From: Halanaerobiales bacterium
Lineage (GTDB): Bacteria > Bacillota > Halanaerobiia > Halanaerobiales > M55B127
NCBI GenBank assembly: GCA_021736965.1
Contig: JAIPEV010000002.1
Span: forward strand, 1-26,100
Direction of reading: 5' to 3'
Length of the DNA: 26,100 nucleotides
Shown: positions 1 to 8,347 of the stretch, piece after piece
Layout: each line of letters begins with the position of its first letter
Position numbering within the stretch: the first letter of the stretch is position 1
The notes under the pieces: model-generated
What the model was told of the DNA's origin: nothing
What the model saw: only the letters and a program-made list of their open reading frames with translations
Databases searched by the model: none
Program-made: the position numbers and the translations under genes

Positions 1-620
1 CTATTCAAATAATCAACAATACAATTAAAGTACCTGTTGTCACCCCATTCTCTTATCGAAACACCAACTTTTATCTCTGTTTTATTACTTGATGTTGCAT
101 GAGTTGATGCACAGTTCTGCTTTAAAAATACGGGATCACTTACTATCTTAATATTTTTATTTATTCCGATCTTTCGTAATAAATTTTTAGATCTTAAATC
201 TCTTACAGATAAATAATCTGTCTTGTTTAAAACTTTTTTTATCAAAAAACGATTAAATCCTATATTTACAGGGCCAACACCCTGGGCAAAAAAAACTGTT
301 TTCATTTTATTTAGAACTGCAAGATATATTATGCTCAAGTAATAGGGAATAGTTTTATAACCGGTTACATCCTGTAAAAGACTACCGCCTCCACTTATCA
401 AAGTATCACTTTTTCTCATCTCTGCTAAGATATCAAAATAATTATAGCGATATATTGAATTAACATCATATCTTTTTGAAGTAGTTGTTGGATTGTTTGA
501 AAGGACGGTTATTTCAATCCCTTGACCAAAGGTTTTTAATGTGCTTATTAAAGAACTTAAAATAGCTTCATCTCCCAGATTATCAAAACCATAATAACCA
601 GAGATTATAATTTTTTTCAA
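1..620 (-). CDS. csaB: CsaB-type polysaccharide pyruvyl transferase (C-terminal part cut by window edge)
   Basis: The reading frame opens with a TTG at 618-620 and runs off the left edge, leaving about 206 residues. The N-terminus reads KKIIISGYYGFDNLGDEAIL, the glycine-rich signature of the polysaccharide pyruvyl transferase family. Further in are the family motifs SGGGSLLQD and FFAQGVGP. CsaB enzymes transfer pyruvate from phosphoenolpyruvate to cell-wall polysaccharide, making the ligand for SLH-domain proteins. The TTG lies directly after the stop codon of the upstream DUF5693 gene, with AAGGTG seven to twelve bases before it, so the two are probably translationally coupled. In diderm Firmicutes the outer membrane can be tethered by SLH proteins, which would give this enzyme an envelope role; that link is inference. 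The family call is firm; the acceptor is unknown. Confidence 0.9.
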   Translation of the reverse strand, partial: MKKIIISGYYGFDNLGDEAILSSLISTLKTFGQGIEITVLSNNPTTTSKRYDVNSIYRYNYFDILAEMRKSDTLISGGGSLLQDVTGYKTIPYYLSIIYLAVLNKMKTVFFAQGVGPVNIGFNRFLIKKVLNKTDYLSVRDLRSKNLLRKIGINKNIKIVSDPVFLKQNCASTHATSSNKTEIKVGVSIREWGDNRYFNCIVDYLN

Positions 621-2552
621 TTATTTCACCTTCTGTTTATTTGAAAATTTGATTACTAAATTAACTACATAAACTATTATTATACCGAAAATCAAGCCAA
701 TCCAGAGCCCATGAGCTGTTCTTAAAAGTGATATTAAAACTGGAGTATGAATATGGGCAAAAGAGTTTAATATATTTATCTGACCAATCAAAGCTAATAA
801 GCTGAGAAAGTAAAGACCAAGATTACCTCTTAACTGCTTGAATTGAAATAATATAACTATTAATGCAGGGTGACCAATTAAAATCTCTTTAAATCTTGGC
901 CTTACAATAAGAATTTCTTCTAGGGTAACCCTTAATTTTTCTTCAATTACTGGAATATCTAAAATTGGAAAGTTACCCGTTCTTAATACATAATAAAGGC
1001 CCAAAATTGCCAATACAGCTAACACAATAAGATGTTTTACCTTTAAGTTAATATTGATTAGCTTAATAACTTTTGACTTAAATGTAGTGCCTTTTTGTCT
1101 AATTATATATTCAAAAAAGTAATATATCGATATTATGAGTAAAGGAGTTAAAAAGGCCAACTTTACTCCTCTAAACTGATATATTTTAGTTAGATAACCA
1201 ATATCAGATAATGCTACAACAACAAATAATGCACCGATTGAAGTTATTAAGACTGTCTTAAAATAAGTAAGTATGTTTTTTTTACTATTAGTTGATAATA
1301 CCTGAGAAATGATAGCAAGACTGGGAAAAATAATACTACTACCCAAAGCAATTGCTGCCCTAAATAAATTTGTATCAAATATATAATAAAAAACAAAGAT
1401 ACCTATAATACCCAGGATAACTAAAATTATAGTAAGTATTAATTCTTTTATATTAAATATATATATTAAAAGTAAAACTGTTCCAATAACAGTACCTAAA
1501 GCAGCTAAAATAATAAATATATTATTATTTGAAAAAGTTCTGAAAGGTTCTGATTTTTCTATTTTATAGTTTAAATTAAAAAGATTATCTTTTAAATTCA
1601 AAAGATAATTTTGGTTTAATTTTTTAACCTTTAAAAAGTTTAAATCTTTCTTTATAATTGGTCTCAAATATAAAATCCTAATATTTCTTTCTTTAACTGC
1701 TCGTATATATCTATCAACAATCTTTTTTTTAGAGTAAATATTCATTTCTTCTTGAGTTATACTATGCACTCTTGATATTTGAAAATTTAATAACTTTGAT
1801 AAAGTATCTTCACCTTTCTGAACTGCAATTATTGCCTCAATAAAACCAAACCTACTTTGTTTATTTTTGATTATCTGAGCAGTTTTATCAATATTATCTG
1901 GATACCCTACAATCTCCTCGCCTGTAAAAACGATGGCTGAGTTTTGATCTATTTCTGCAAGCATTTTAAAGTTAATTTCGTTGTATTTAGAGTTTTCTAA
2001 CCTATATGTTATATTAAAACCATGATCTTTTATATTTTTGATTAAGTCTTGGTCAAAACCCAAATCTATCGACAGATAATCTTCTTTCCAGACTGGAAAG
2101 ATTACAATGTTTTTATTATTAATTTCTTCAAACTTTAAATTTAAATTTTCTTTTAGTAACTTTAAGTTGTTAAAATAGTTACTACTTTTTCCAAAAATTA
2201 ATATTGCATTGATCTCTTTGTACTTCTTAAAGATATTAGTTATCATATCATTATTTGAAAAAAGAAGATTTTTATGAAGCTCCTGACTGTCTAAAAAAAC
2301 TACTTCTCCATTATTAATTAAGGCTTCAAGATCATTGGGAGCAAGCCCAATAGAATTTATATTTAGATCCTTTAATTCTTTTAAGCTTATAGATTGCCCA
2401 TTATAGGTTTTTTCAAGCTCCTTTAAGGCTTGATAGTCATAGGTAAGTTCAACTATTTTATTATTATTTTCAACCGATAGTCTATCTGTTATTCCAAATA
2501 TAGAAATAACTGCTATTAATATTATTATTAAATAAAGGATTTTTTTATTCAT
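621..2552 (-). CDS. DUF5693 family multi-pass membrane protein
   Basis: This gene encodes about 643 residues of unknown biochemical function. I place the start at the ATG at 2550-2552, because AGGGGTG precedes it at good spacing and the product then begins MNKKILYLIIILIAVISIFG, a typical N-terminal membrane anchor. The upstream ATG at 2588 would overlap the end of prfB and has no better site. About 320 polar extracytoplasmic residues follow the anchor. The second half contains roughly eight hydrophobic segments, from about residue 345 to the end. Proteins of this architecture (DUF5693) are commonly found beside csaB in Firmicutes, as here, which suggests a role in export or modification of cell-wall polymers. 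That role is inference from neighbourhood. The stop codon abuts the csaB start. The gene lies 22 bp downstream of prfB and probably belongs to the secA transcript. Confidence 0.8.
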   Translation of the reverse strand: MNKKILYLIIILIAVISIFGITDRLSVENNNKIVELTYDYQALKELEKTYNGQSISLKELKDLNINSIGLAPNDLEALINNGEVVFLDSQELHKNLLFSNNDMITNIFKKYKEINAILIFGKSSNYFNNLKLLKENLNLKFEEINNKNIVIFPVWKEDYLSIDLGFDQDLIKNIKDHGFNITYRLENSKYNEINFKMLAEIDQNSAIVFTGEEIVGYPDNIDKTAQIIKNKQSRFGFIEAIIAVQKGEDTLSKLLNFQISRVHSITQEEMNIYSKKKIVDRYIRAVKERNIRILYLRPIIKKDLNFLKVKKLNQNYLLNLKDNLFNLNYKIEKSEPFRTFSNNNIFIILAALGTVIGTVLLLIYIFNIKELILTIILVILGIIGIFVFYYIFDTNLFRAAIALGSSIIFPSLAIISQVLSTNSKKNILTYFKTVLITSIGALFVVVALSDIGYLTKIYQFRGVKLAFLTPLLIISIYYFFEYIIRQKGTTFKSKVIKLININLKVKHLIVLAVLAILGLYYVLRTGNFPILDIPVIEEKLRVTLEEILIVRPRFKEILIGHPALIVILFQFKQLRGNLGLYFLSLLALIGQINILNSFAHIHTPVLISLLRTAHGLWIGLIFGIIIVYVVNLVIKFSNKQKVK

Positions 2553-2574
2553 GAAAGCACCCCTGATAAAGTTT

Positions 2575-3685
2575 TTAACTGAGATCATTGCTGTTGTTGT
2601 ACTTTAGATACTCTTCGATAAATTGATCTATATAACCATCCATCACCTTTTGAATATTTCCTTCTTCTAAATCAGTTCTGTGATCTTTTATCATATTATA
2701 GGGATGAAAAACATAAGACCTAATCTGACTACCCCAGGCAATCTCTTTATGTTCGTCCCTAAGTTCATCTATTTTTTCAGCCTGTGCTTCTTTTTTTAAC
2801 TCCATTAATCTTGTCATTAATATTTTCATAGCCATTCTTTTATTTTTATGCTGAGATCTTTCATTTTGACACTGGACAACTAGACCAGTTGGTTGATGAG
2901 TAATTCTGACAGCTGAGTCAGTCTTATTTACATGCTGACCACCTGCTCCACTAGCTCGATAGGTCTCTATTTTTAGATCCTGCTCATCAATATCAACTTC
3001 AATATCTTCTTCTATTTCTGGCATTATATCAACCGAAGCAAATGAAGTATGTCTTCTGCCCGAAGAATCAAAAGGAGATATTCTAACTAGTCTATGCACA
3101 CCACTTTCTCCTTTTAAATAGCCATAGGCATATTCACCTTCAATTAAAATTGTGGCTCTTTTAATCCCGGCTTCATCACCTATTTGAAAATCAATTGTTT
3201 TTACTGAATAGTTTTGGTTTTGAGCCCATCTATCATACATTCTTAAAAGCATCTGAGCCCAGTCCTGTGATTCTGTTCCACCAGCCCCGGGATGTATAGA
3301 TAAAATTGCATTGTTTTTATCATGTTTCCCATTTAACTTTGTCTTTAGATCTAAGTTATCTAGCTTTTTATTAACCTCTTTTACCTTATTTTTTAGCTCT
3401 TTAGTTAAACTATCATTACTTTTTTCTTCAATCAGTTCCTGATAAACCTCTAACTCATCTATAGCTTCTTTTAAATCTGAAAGCAAACCGAGTTTTCCCT
3501 TTATTTTATCAACCTGTTTACTTACCTTTGTTGCTTTATCATTATTATCCCAGAAGTTAGGTTGGATCATTTTTTCTTCTAAATATTCCTGTTTAGACTT
3601 TAAATCTTCTGGGTCAAAGTAAATCCCTCAAATCCTCAAATCTATCTTTTAAACAACTTATTTCTTCTTCAATATTAAAACTCAT
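2575..3685 (-). CDS. prfB: Peptide chain release factor 2, with programmed +1 frameshift
   Basis: RF2 recognises UGA and UAA stop codons and releases the peptide on the ribosome. Translation starts at ATG 3683-3685, reads 23 codons to CTT, meets an in-frame TGA at 3614-3616, and must shift +1 to read GAC and continue. The joined protein is 23+346 = 369 residues, the usual RF2 length. The first part reads MSFNIEEEISCLKDRFEDL. The second contains the RF2 anticodon-like tripeptide SPF at joined residues 203-205 and the catalytic GGQ at 248-250, matching the known spacing. A GAGGGGG site lies nine bases before the ATG. The gene is 17 bp downstream of secA. An annotation starting at the internal ATG at 3570 would miss the first 38 residues. 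Confidence 0.96.
3613..3629 (-). promoter_or_regulatory. RF2 +1 programmed frameshift site
   Basis: On the minus strand the sequence reads GAGGG, ATTTA, CTT, TGA, C. This has the three parts of the classical RF2 autoregulatory site: an internal Shine-Dalgarno-like GAGGG, the slippery CTT codon, and a UGA followed by C, a poor termination context. When RF2 is scarce the ribosome slips +1 at CTT and makes full-length RF2. The shift joins two frames that each contain clear RF2 sequence, so it is not a sequencing error. Confidence 0.95.
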
Positions 3686-3702
3686 CAACCTTTACCCCCT
3701 CA

Positions 3703-6276
3703 TTATCTTCCACAACATTTTTTATATTTCTTGCCACTTCCACAAGGGCAGGGATCATTTCTGCCTGGTTCATCAGGTTTAATTACTGTTTTTACTTTCT
3801 GAGTCTTTTTATTTTTTCTACTTTTTTTAGCTGTTTTATTTTTAGCAGCATCTAATGCACTTATTGTACCACCATTACTATAGTTTAAATTGTTTTGCTC
3901 ACTACTTTTATTTATATTAGTATCTTGATGAACCTCTACTTTAAGTATGCTTTTAATTATATCTTCTCTTATTGAACTTGTCATTTCATTAAACATATCA
4001 AATGATTCAAATTTATATTCAGTAAGTGGATCCTTTTGTCCATAAGCCCTCAGACCAATACCCTGTCTCAACTCATCCATATTATCTAAATGTGACATCC
4101 AGTTTCTATCAATTACTCTAAGAGCTATATATTTTGCTATTTTTTCCATATTTTCTTTGCTAAAACGATCTTCTTTACTTTTATAATTACTTTCACCAAA
4201 CTCAATTAAGTATGATTTGATCTCTTTTTTATTTTTATCTTCAAGCTCTTTTTTAGTCAACTCTTCTGTATAGTAAAATTTATTTAAGTAATCGACTAAT
4301 CCATCAAGATCCCATTCACTGGGATGAATATCTTCAGATAAATAACTTTCAGTTATATCATCCATTAGCTGTTTTAATAAATTAAATATGATCTGATCAA
4401 TTTCATTAGAAAAAAGCACCTTACTTCTCTGTTCATATATAATTTCTCTCTGTTTATTTAAGATATCATCGTACTCTAAAATAGCTTTTCTTAAATCAAA
4501 GTTTCTTCCTTCAACTTTTTTCTGAGCTCTTTCTATTGCATTGGTAATTAACTTATGTTGAATTGGCTGATCTTCTTCAATCCCAACCTTATCCATAATA
4601 CCTGAAACATTTCCTGATCCAAATAATCTTAATAAGTCATCTTCTAAAGAAACAAAAAACTGAGATGAACCAGGATCACCTTGGCGACCAGCCCTACCTC
4701 TTAACTGATTATCAATTCTGCGGCTTTCATGCCTCTCGGTCCCAAGAACATGTAAACCACCTAACTCAACTACTCCTTGACCCAGTACAATATCAGTCCC
4801 TCTACCAGCCATATTAGTTGCTATGGTTACACTGTTTTTTTGGCCAGCATCTTTTATAATCTCAGCTTCACGTTTATGGTTTTTGGCATTTAGAACATTA
4901 TGCTTGATACTTTTTTTATTTAACATCCTACTTAGTTTTTCTGATTTGTCAATATCAACGGTACCAACTAATAGGGGTTGGCCTTTTTCATTCCTTTTTT
5001 CAATTTCATTAACAGCAGCTCTAAACTTAGTTTCTTCATCTTTAAAGACCAAATCTGGTTTATTATCTCTAACCAGAGTTTTATTTGTTGGAATTACGAT
5101 AACTTCCATACCATATATTTTTATAAACTCTTCTTCCTCTGTCTTAGCAGTACCTGTCATTCCTGCTAATTTATCGTACATTCTAAAGTAGTTTTGTAAG
5201 GTAATCCGAGCAAATGTTTGACTACCCTTATTTACTGATACTCCCTCTTTTGCTTCGATAGCCTGGTGTAATCCTTCACTATACCTTCTACCTTCCATAA
5301 CTCTACCAGTAAACTCATCGACAATCTTTACCTTGCCTTCTTTTACTATATAGTCTTTATCCTTTTTCATTAAAGTATGGGCTCGTAAGGCTTGGTTAAC
5401 CTGGTGGTGTAACCTAAAGTTTTCTTCATCAAAGAGATTATCTACATTTAAGTATTGTTCTACTTTATTAACTCCCTCTTCTGTTAAGGTAACACTGTTA
5501 TTTTTTTCGTCAAGTTCATAGTCGGTTTCTCCATTAAGTTTTGGTATAATTCTATTAAACTTCCTATAATCACTTGACGATTCCTGAACAGGACCTGAAA
5601 TTATAAGTGGAGTTCTCGCCTCATCAATTAATATACTGTCTACCTCATCAAGTATAGCATAATGAAAATCATGATTAATAACATTATCAGGATTTGTCTC
5701 CATATTTGCCCTTAAATAATCAAAACCAAACTCATTATTAGTACCATAAGTTACATCACAGTTATATGCTTTCTTTCTTTGTTCAGGTGTCATTCCACTT
5801 AAAATTACACCTACTTCTAATCCTAAAAATTTATATATCTGTCCCATCCATTCACTATCTCTTTTAGCTAGATAGTCATTTACAGTTACCACATGAACCC
5901 CTTTACCGGTTAAGGCATTTAAATAAACGGGAAGTGTTGCTACAAGTGTCTTACCTTCACCTGTTTTCATCTCTGCTATTTTGCCTTCGTGTAAAGCAAT
6001 TCCACCCATCAACTGTACATCAAAATGTCTAAAACCTTCTTTAGTTGAACGTTGAGCAGCTTCCCTTACTACTGCAAATGATTCTGGGAGTAAGTCATCT
6101 AATGATTCTCCTGCTTGATACCTTTTTTTGAACTGTTCTGTTTTAGCTTTTAAATTTTTATCTGAAAGATTTTTCATCTCATTTTCTAAATCATTTATCT
6201 GACTGACTATCTTTTGTAGTCTTTCAAGCTCTTTTTCATTTGGATCTTTAAAAATATTTTTAAGAAAATCTAACAT
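3703..6276 (-). CDS. secA: Preprotein translocase ATPase SecA
   Basis: SecA is the ATPase motor that drives preproteins through SecYEG at the inner membrane. The 857-residue product has the Walker A motif in MKTGEGKTLVATLP near residue 105, the DEVDSILIDEARTPL Walker B region near 210, and the helicase motif NMAGRGTDI near 490. It ends in the zinc-binding SEC-C tail, CPCGSGKKYKKCC, preceded by a Lys-rich linker. Length and motif order are normal for the housekeeping protein. The ATG at 6274-6276 is preceded by AGGTGG at good spacing. It is the first gene of a co-directional set secA-prfB-DUF5693-csaB, with 17 and 22 bp between the first three genes and none before csaB. Plus-strand frames inside it are antisense shadows. 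Confidence 0.98.
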   Translation of the reverse strand: MLDFLKNIFKDPNEKELERLQKIVSQINDLENEMKNLSDKNLKAKTEQFKKRYQAGESLDDLLPESFAVVREAAQRSTKEGFRHFDVQLMGGIALHEGKIAEMKTGEGKTLVATLPVYLNALTGKGVHVVTVNDYLAKRDSEWMGQIYKFLGLEVGVILSGMTPEQRKKAYNCDVTYGTNNEFGFDYLRANMETNPDNVINHDFHYAILDEVDSILIDEARTPLIISGPVQESSSDYRKFNRIIPKLNGETDYELDEKNNSVTLTEEGVNKVEQYLNVDNLFDEENFRLHHQVNQALRAHTLMKKDKDYIVKEGKVKIVDEFTGRVMEGRRYSEGLHQAIEAKEGVSVNKGSQTFARITLQNYFRMYDKLAGMTGTAKTEEEEFIKIYGMEVIVIPTNKTLVRDNKPDLVFKDEETKFRAAVNEIEKRNEKGQPLLVGTVDIDKSEKLSRMLNKKSIKHNVLNAKNHKREAEIIKDAGQKNSVTIATNMAGRGTDIVLGQGVVELGGLHVLGTERHESRRIDNQLRGRAGRQGDPGSSQFFVSLEDDLLRLFGSGNVSGIMDKVGIEEDQPIQHKLITNAIERAQKKVEGRNFDLRKAILEYDDILNKQREIIYEQRSKVLFSNEIDQIIFNLLKQLMDDITESYLSEDIHPSEWDLDGLVDYLNKFYYTEELTKKELEDKNKKEIKSYLIEFGESNYKSKEDRFSKENMEKIAKYIALRVIDRNWMSHLDNMDELRQGIGLRAYGQKDPLTEYKFESFDMFNEMTSSIREDIIKSILKVEVHQDTNINKSSEQNNLNYSNGGTISALDAAKNKTAKKSRKNKKTQKVKTVIKPDEPGRNDPCPCGSGKKYKKCCGR

Positions 6277-6343
6277 TTTTTACCACCTATTTTTTATATT
6301 TTTTACAATTTCTATTGATTAAAATCATCTAAATTGCTTTTTA

Positions 6344-6372
6344 ATTATAACACTTATTAGTCAAAATCTCAA
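6344..6372 (-). promoter_or_regulatory. Sigma-A-type promoter for the secA unit
   Basis: On the minus strand TTGAGA (6367-6372) is followed after exactly 17 bp by TATAAT (6344-6349). The -10 is extended by an upstream TGT (TG-N-TATAAT). Transcription would start near 6337, leaving a leader of about 60 nt before secA. It lies between the hpf terminator and secA, where a promoter is expected. Confidence 0.75.
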
Positions 6373-6396
6373 TTAAGTTTAAACTATAACACAAGT

Positions 6397-6423
6397 TAAA
6401 AGACTGCCCTTTTAAGGCAGTCT
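6397..6423 (-). terminator. Rho-independent terminator of hpf
   Basis: A perfect 8-bp stem is formed by AGACTGCC (6401-6408) and GGCAGTCT (6416-6423) with a 7-nt loop. On the minus strand it is followed by TTTT. It lies about 33 bp past the hpf stop codon and upstream of the secA promoter. Confidence 0.85.
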
Positions 6424-6455
6424 CATTGATTATAATTTATCAATTGGAACTATAT

Positions 6456-7019
6456 TTAAAAAGTAGGTTCAATTAAACCATAGTTTCCATCTTTTCTTTT
6501 ATAGACAACATTTACCTCATTGGTATCAGCATTAGAAAATACAAAAAAATCATGACCAATTAAATCCATCTGCATAACTGCTTCTTGTACATCCATTGGT
6601 TTAATTGCAAATCGTTTTGTTTTAACAATTTTAGGTTCGAATTCTTCTTCTTTAGGTTCCCTTCTTTTTCGAACCATCTCTTCTCTTTCTTCCATGTATT
6701 CTTCTTTATATTCCTGCTTACGTTCAATCATTTTATTATGAATTTTAGTTTTGTATTTGTGGATCTGCCTTTCTACTTTTTCAATTACCCCATCTAAAGA
6801 AGCATACATATCAGTAGTTTCTTCTTCACCTCTCAGGATCAAACCTTTTACATAAGCTGTTACTTCAACAATATGTCTTTCCTTTTCTACCTCCATAGTG
6901 ATATGAACTTCTAGAGGTTCTCCTTGGAAATACTTTTCAAGTTTTTCCATCTTTTCTCGGGCATAGTCTTTTAGTGAAGGTGTTACGTCAATATTTTTAC
7001 CATAAGTCGTAATATTCAT
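6456..7019 (-). CDS. hpf: Long-form ribosome hibernation promoting factor
   Basis: The product is about 187 residues. The N-terminal domain (MNITTYGKNIDVTPSLKDYAREKMEKLEKYF, about residues 1-100) is the ribosome-binding HPF/YfiA fold. A charged linker follows, then a C-terminal domain (KTKRFAIKPMDVQEAVMQMDLIGHDFFVFSNADTNEVNVVYKRKDGNYGLIEP) typical of long HPF. Long HPF dimerises ribosomes into inactive 100S particles in stationary phase or stress. I prefer the ATG at 7017-7019, with GGGAG eight bases upstream, over the GTG at 7028, which overlaps the ribosome site. It is a single-gene unit: terminator downstream, sigma-H-like promoter upstream. The Bacillus subtilis homologue yvyD is known to be under sigma-B and sigma-H control. 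Confidence 0.95.
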   Translation of the reverse strand: MNITTYGKNIDVTPSLKDYAREKMEKLEKYFQGEPLEVHITMEVEKERHIVEVTAYVKGLILRGEEETTDMYASLDGVIEKVERQIHKYKTKIHNKMIERKQEYKEEYMEEREEMVRKRREPKEEEFEPKIVKTKRFAIKPMDVQEAVMQMDLIGHDFFVFSNADTNEVNVVYKRKDGNYGLIEPTF

Positions 7020-7071
7020 TATCTCCACTCCCTTCTAAACTACCAAATTATATATATTGTTGTTATTAATA

Positions 7072-7100
7072 TAATTCAATATCTTATCACAAAAACCTTC
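7072..7100 (-). promoter_or_regulatory. Sigma-H-like promoter of hpf
   Basis: On the minus strand GAAGGTTTT (7092-7100), an 11-bp spacer and ATTGAATTA (7072-7080) match the sigma-H consensus RNAGGAWWW-N11-12-RNNGAATWW at all but one defined base (AGGT for AGGA). The start point would be near 7065, about 46 nt before the hpf ATG. sigH itself lies about 0.5 kb upstream of this site. The match is seen; the sigma assignment is inference. Confidence 0.6.
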
Positions 7101-7145
7101 TTAAAATAAAAAAAATGTACTTAAATTATAAAGATATTTATATAC

Positions 7146-7179
7146 AAAAAGTCCTGATCACATCTCTGTAATCAGGACT
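7146..7179 (-). terminator. Rho-independent terminator of the cold-shock gene
   Basis: The perfect 9-bp stem AGTCCTGAT (7150-7158) with ATCAGGACT (7171-7179) encloses a 12-nt loop and is followed on the minus strand by a T run. It lies about 28 bp beyond the cold-shock gene stop. Confidence 0.88.
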
Positions 7180-7206
7180 TTGTGCACAGATATTAGGTAT
7201 TAATAA

Positions 7207-7416
7207 TTATTCTTCAACTCTCACAACTTGAGCAGCTTGAGGTCCTCTCTCTCCTTCAACAATTTCAAACTCTACTTTTTCTCCATCTTCAATAGTTTTA
7301 AACCCTTCATCTTGAATCGCAGAAAAATGAACAAATACATCATCGCCTTCTTCTCTTTCAATAAATCCATAACCCTTTTTCGCATCAAACCATTTTACTG
7401 TTCCATTATAAATCAT
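7207..7416 (-). CDS. Cold-shock protein, CspA/CspB family
   Basis: This 69-residue single-domain protein has the cold-shock fold. RNP1 is seen as KGYGFIER (about residues 14-21) and RNP2 as VFVHFSAI (about residues 27-34). Such proteins bind single-stranded RNA and DNA and act as RNA chaperones. The N-terminus MIYNGTVKWFDAKKGYGFI is close to canonical. A strong AGGAGGAAG site precedes the ATG. The gene is monocistronic, with its own promoter and a strong terminator. Which paralogue it corresponds to cannot be told from one copy. Confidence 0.96.
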   Translation of the reverse strand: MIYNGTVKWFDAKKGYGFIEREEGDDVFVHFSAIQDEGFKTIEDGEKVEFEIVEGERGPQAAQVVRVEE

Positions 7417-7466
7417 AAATTATCTTCCTCCTGTTTAGTATTACCTGTGAATTGAATTCCCTTTTT

Positions 7467-7495
7467 ATTTAATATAACACAAATATAGTTGTCAA
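7467..7495 (-). promoter_or_regulatory. Probable sigma-A promoter of the cold-shock gene
   Basis: On the minus strand TTGACA (7490-7495) is followed after 17 bp by TTAAAT (7467-7472). An overlapping alternative, TTGTTT (7494-7499) with 17 bp to TATATT (7471-7476), is also possible. Either gives a leader of roughly 45-50 nt before the ATG. Confidence 0.55.
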
Positions 7496-7543
7496 ACAAG
7501 GGATAAAAATAGCTTTTATACCTAAATTAATAGCTTTACTGTT

Positions 7544-8173
7544 TCATATTACAAGGTCTTCAAGATTGTTATTAATTCTAATATCTTCTATCTTTTTACG
7601 GGCTCTTTGTAATGCATTATCAACCGTTTTAACATTTATTTTTAATTTTTCAGAAATTTCTTTATATGTACGATCATCAAGATATTCATAAAAAACTTTT
7701 TTTTCTAACTCTGTTAACTCTTTTTCAATCTCTTGAAATACAAGATTTATTATCTCCTTATATACAAATTGATCTTCTAGTTTTTTCTTTTTATCAGGTA
7801 ATATCTCACTAAAACTTCTCCCTGTTTCGTTATCATAATCATAAGTTTTATTTATAGAAGTAGAGTTATTTAAAGGTTGATGTTTTTGCCTATTTGCTCT
7901 TTTAATCGCAGAGATCAACTGCCGATGAACACATAACTGTGAAAACCCTCTAAAAGAAGCCTCTCGATCACTTTTGTAATCTCTAATCGCCTTAAATAGC
8001 CCTAACATTCCCTCCTGAATAACATCTTCTTTATCAAGCCCTTTAATAAAAAAATATTTTGCTTTTGCATAGACAATATCCATGTTTTGGTTTATTAAAT
8101 ATTCAATAGCTAACTTATTACCCTTTTTAGCCTGTTTTATAATCTCTTCTTCTCCATACTTATGGTCAAACAT
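7544..8173 (-). CDS. sigH: RNA polymerase sigma-H factor (Spo0H family)
   Basis: The 209-residue product follows the SigH pattern closely. Region 2 reads AIEYLINQNMDIVYAKAKYFFIKGLDKEDVIQEGMLGLFKAIRDY. Next comes SFRGFSQLCVHRQLISAIKRANRQKHQPLN, then a C-terminal region 4 helix-turn-helix (FYEYLDDRTYKEISEKLKINVKTVDNALQRARKKI). In Bacillus and clostridia sigma-H drives transition-state genes and early sporulation or competence genes. The ATG at 8171-8173 follows a run of seven G residues that acts as the ribosome site, five bases away. It is last in a co-directional group with the small membrane ORF, an outer-membrane-type protein and a SPOR-glycosidase. No clear terminator follows before the cold-shock promoter. 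Confidence 0.93.
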   Translation of the reverse strand: MFDHKYGEEEIIKQAKKGNKLAIEYLINQNMDIVYAKAKYFFIKGLDKEDVIQEGMLGLFKAIRDYKSDREASFRGFSQLCVHRQLISAIKRANRQKHQPLNNSTSINKTYDYDNETGRSFSEILPDKKKKLEDQFVYKEIINLVFQEIEKELTELEKKVFYEYLDDRTYKEISEKLKINVKTVDNALQRARKKIEDIRINNNLEDLVI

Positions 8174-8200
8174 TCAATCCCCCCCAAAGTCGAAAATGTT

Positions 8201-8323
8201 TTAACCAGTCAAGATAGCTAATATATCCTCTAAAATGATATTAAGGTCTATAAATGTTACTAATACCAATAATATTAATAGTATCCAAATTAGATCAAAA
8301 TACTTACTACTATCTTCTTTCAT
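8201..8323 (-). CDS. Small membrane peptide, 40 residues, unknown function
   Basis: A complete 40-codon frame begins at ATG 8321-8323 behind ATAGGAGAA with nine bases spacing. It encodes MKEDSSKYFDLIWILLILLV followed by a further hydrophobic stretch and a short acidic segment ending ILAILTG. It has one obvious transmembrane helix (about residues 10-25) and a second weakly amphipathic hydrophobic part. It sits 27 bp before sigH and 24 bp after the preceding gene, so it is likely co-transcribed. A good ribosome site and a sensible hydrophobic composition support a real gene. I do not recognise a family; it may be a small sporulation-associated or regulatory membrane peptide, but that is a guess. 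Confidence 0.65.
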   Translation of the reverse strand: MKEDSSKYFDLIWILLILLVLVTFIDLNIILEDILAILTG

Positions 8324-8347
8324 AATTTTATTCTCCTATATCTCTTT

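Noticed and set aside
4823..5191. Open plus-strand frame inside secA
   Set aside because: It is antisense to a strongly conserved gene, has no ribosome site, and its composition is a shadow of the secA codons. The same applies to plus-strand frames at 4978, 6585, 7228, 9252, 9727, 17828, 23718 and 24611 and minus-strand frames at 12453 and 16139.
7507..7540. Terminator after sigH
   Set aside because: The two AATAGCTTT words are direct, not inverted, repeats, and no stable stem with a T run forms.
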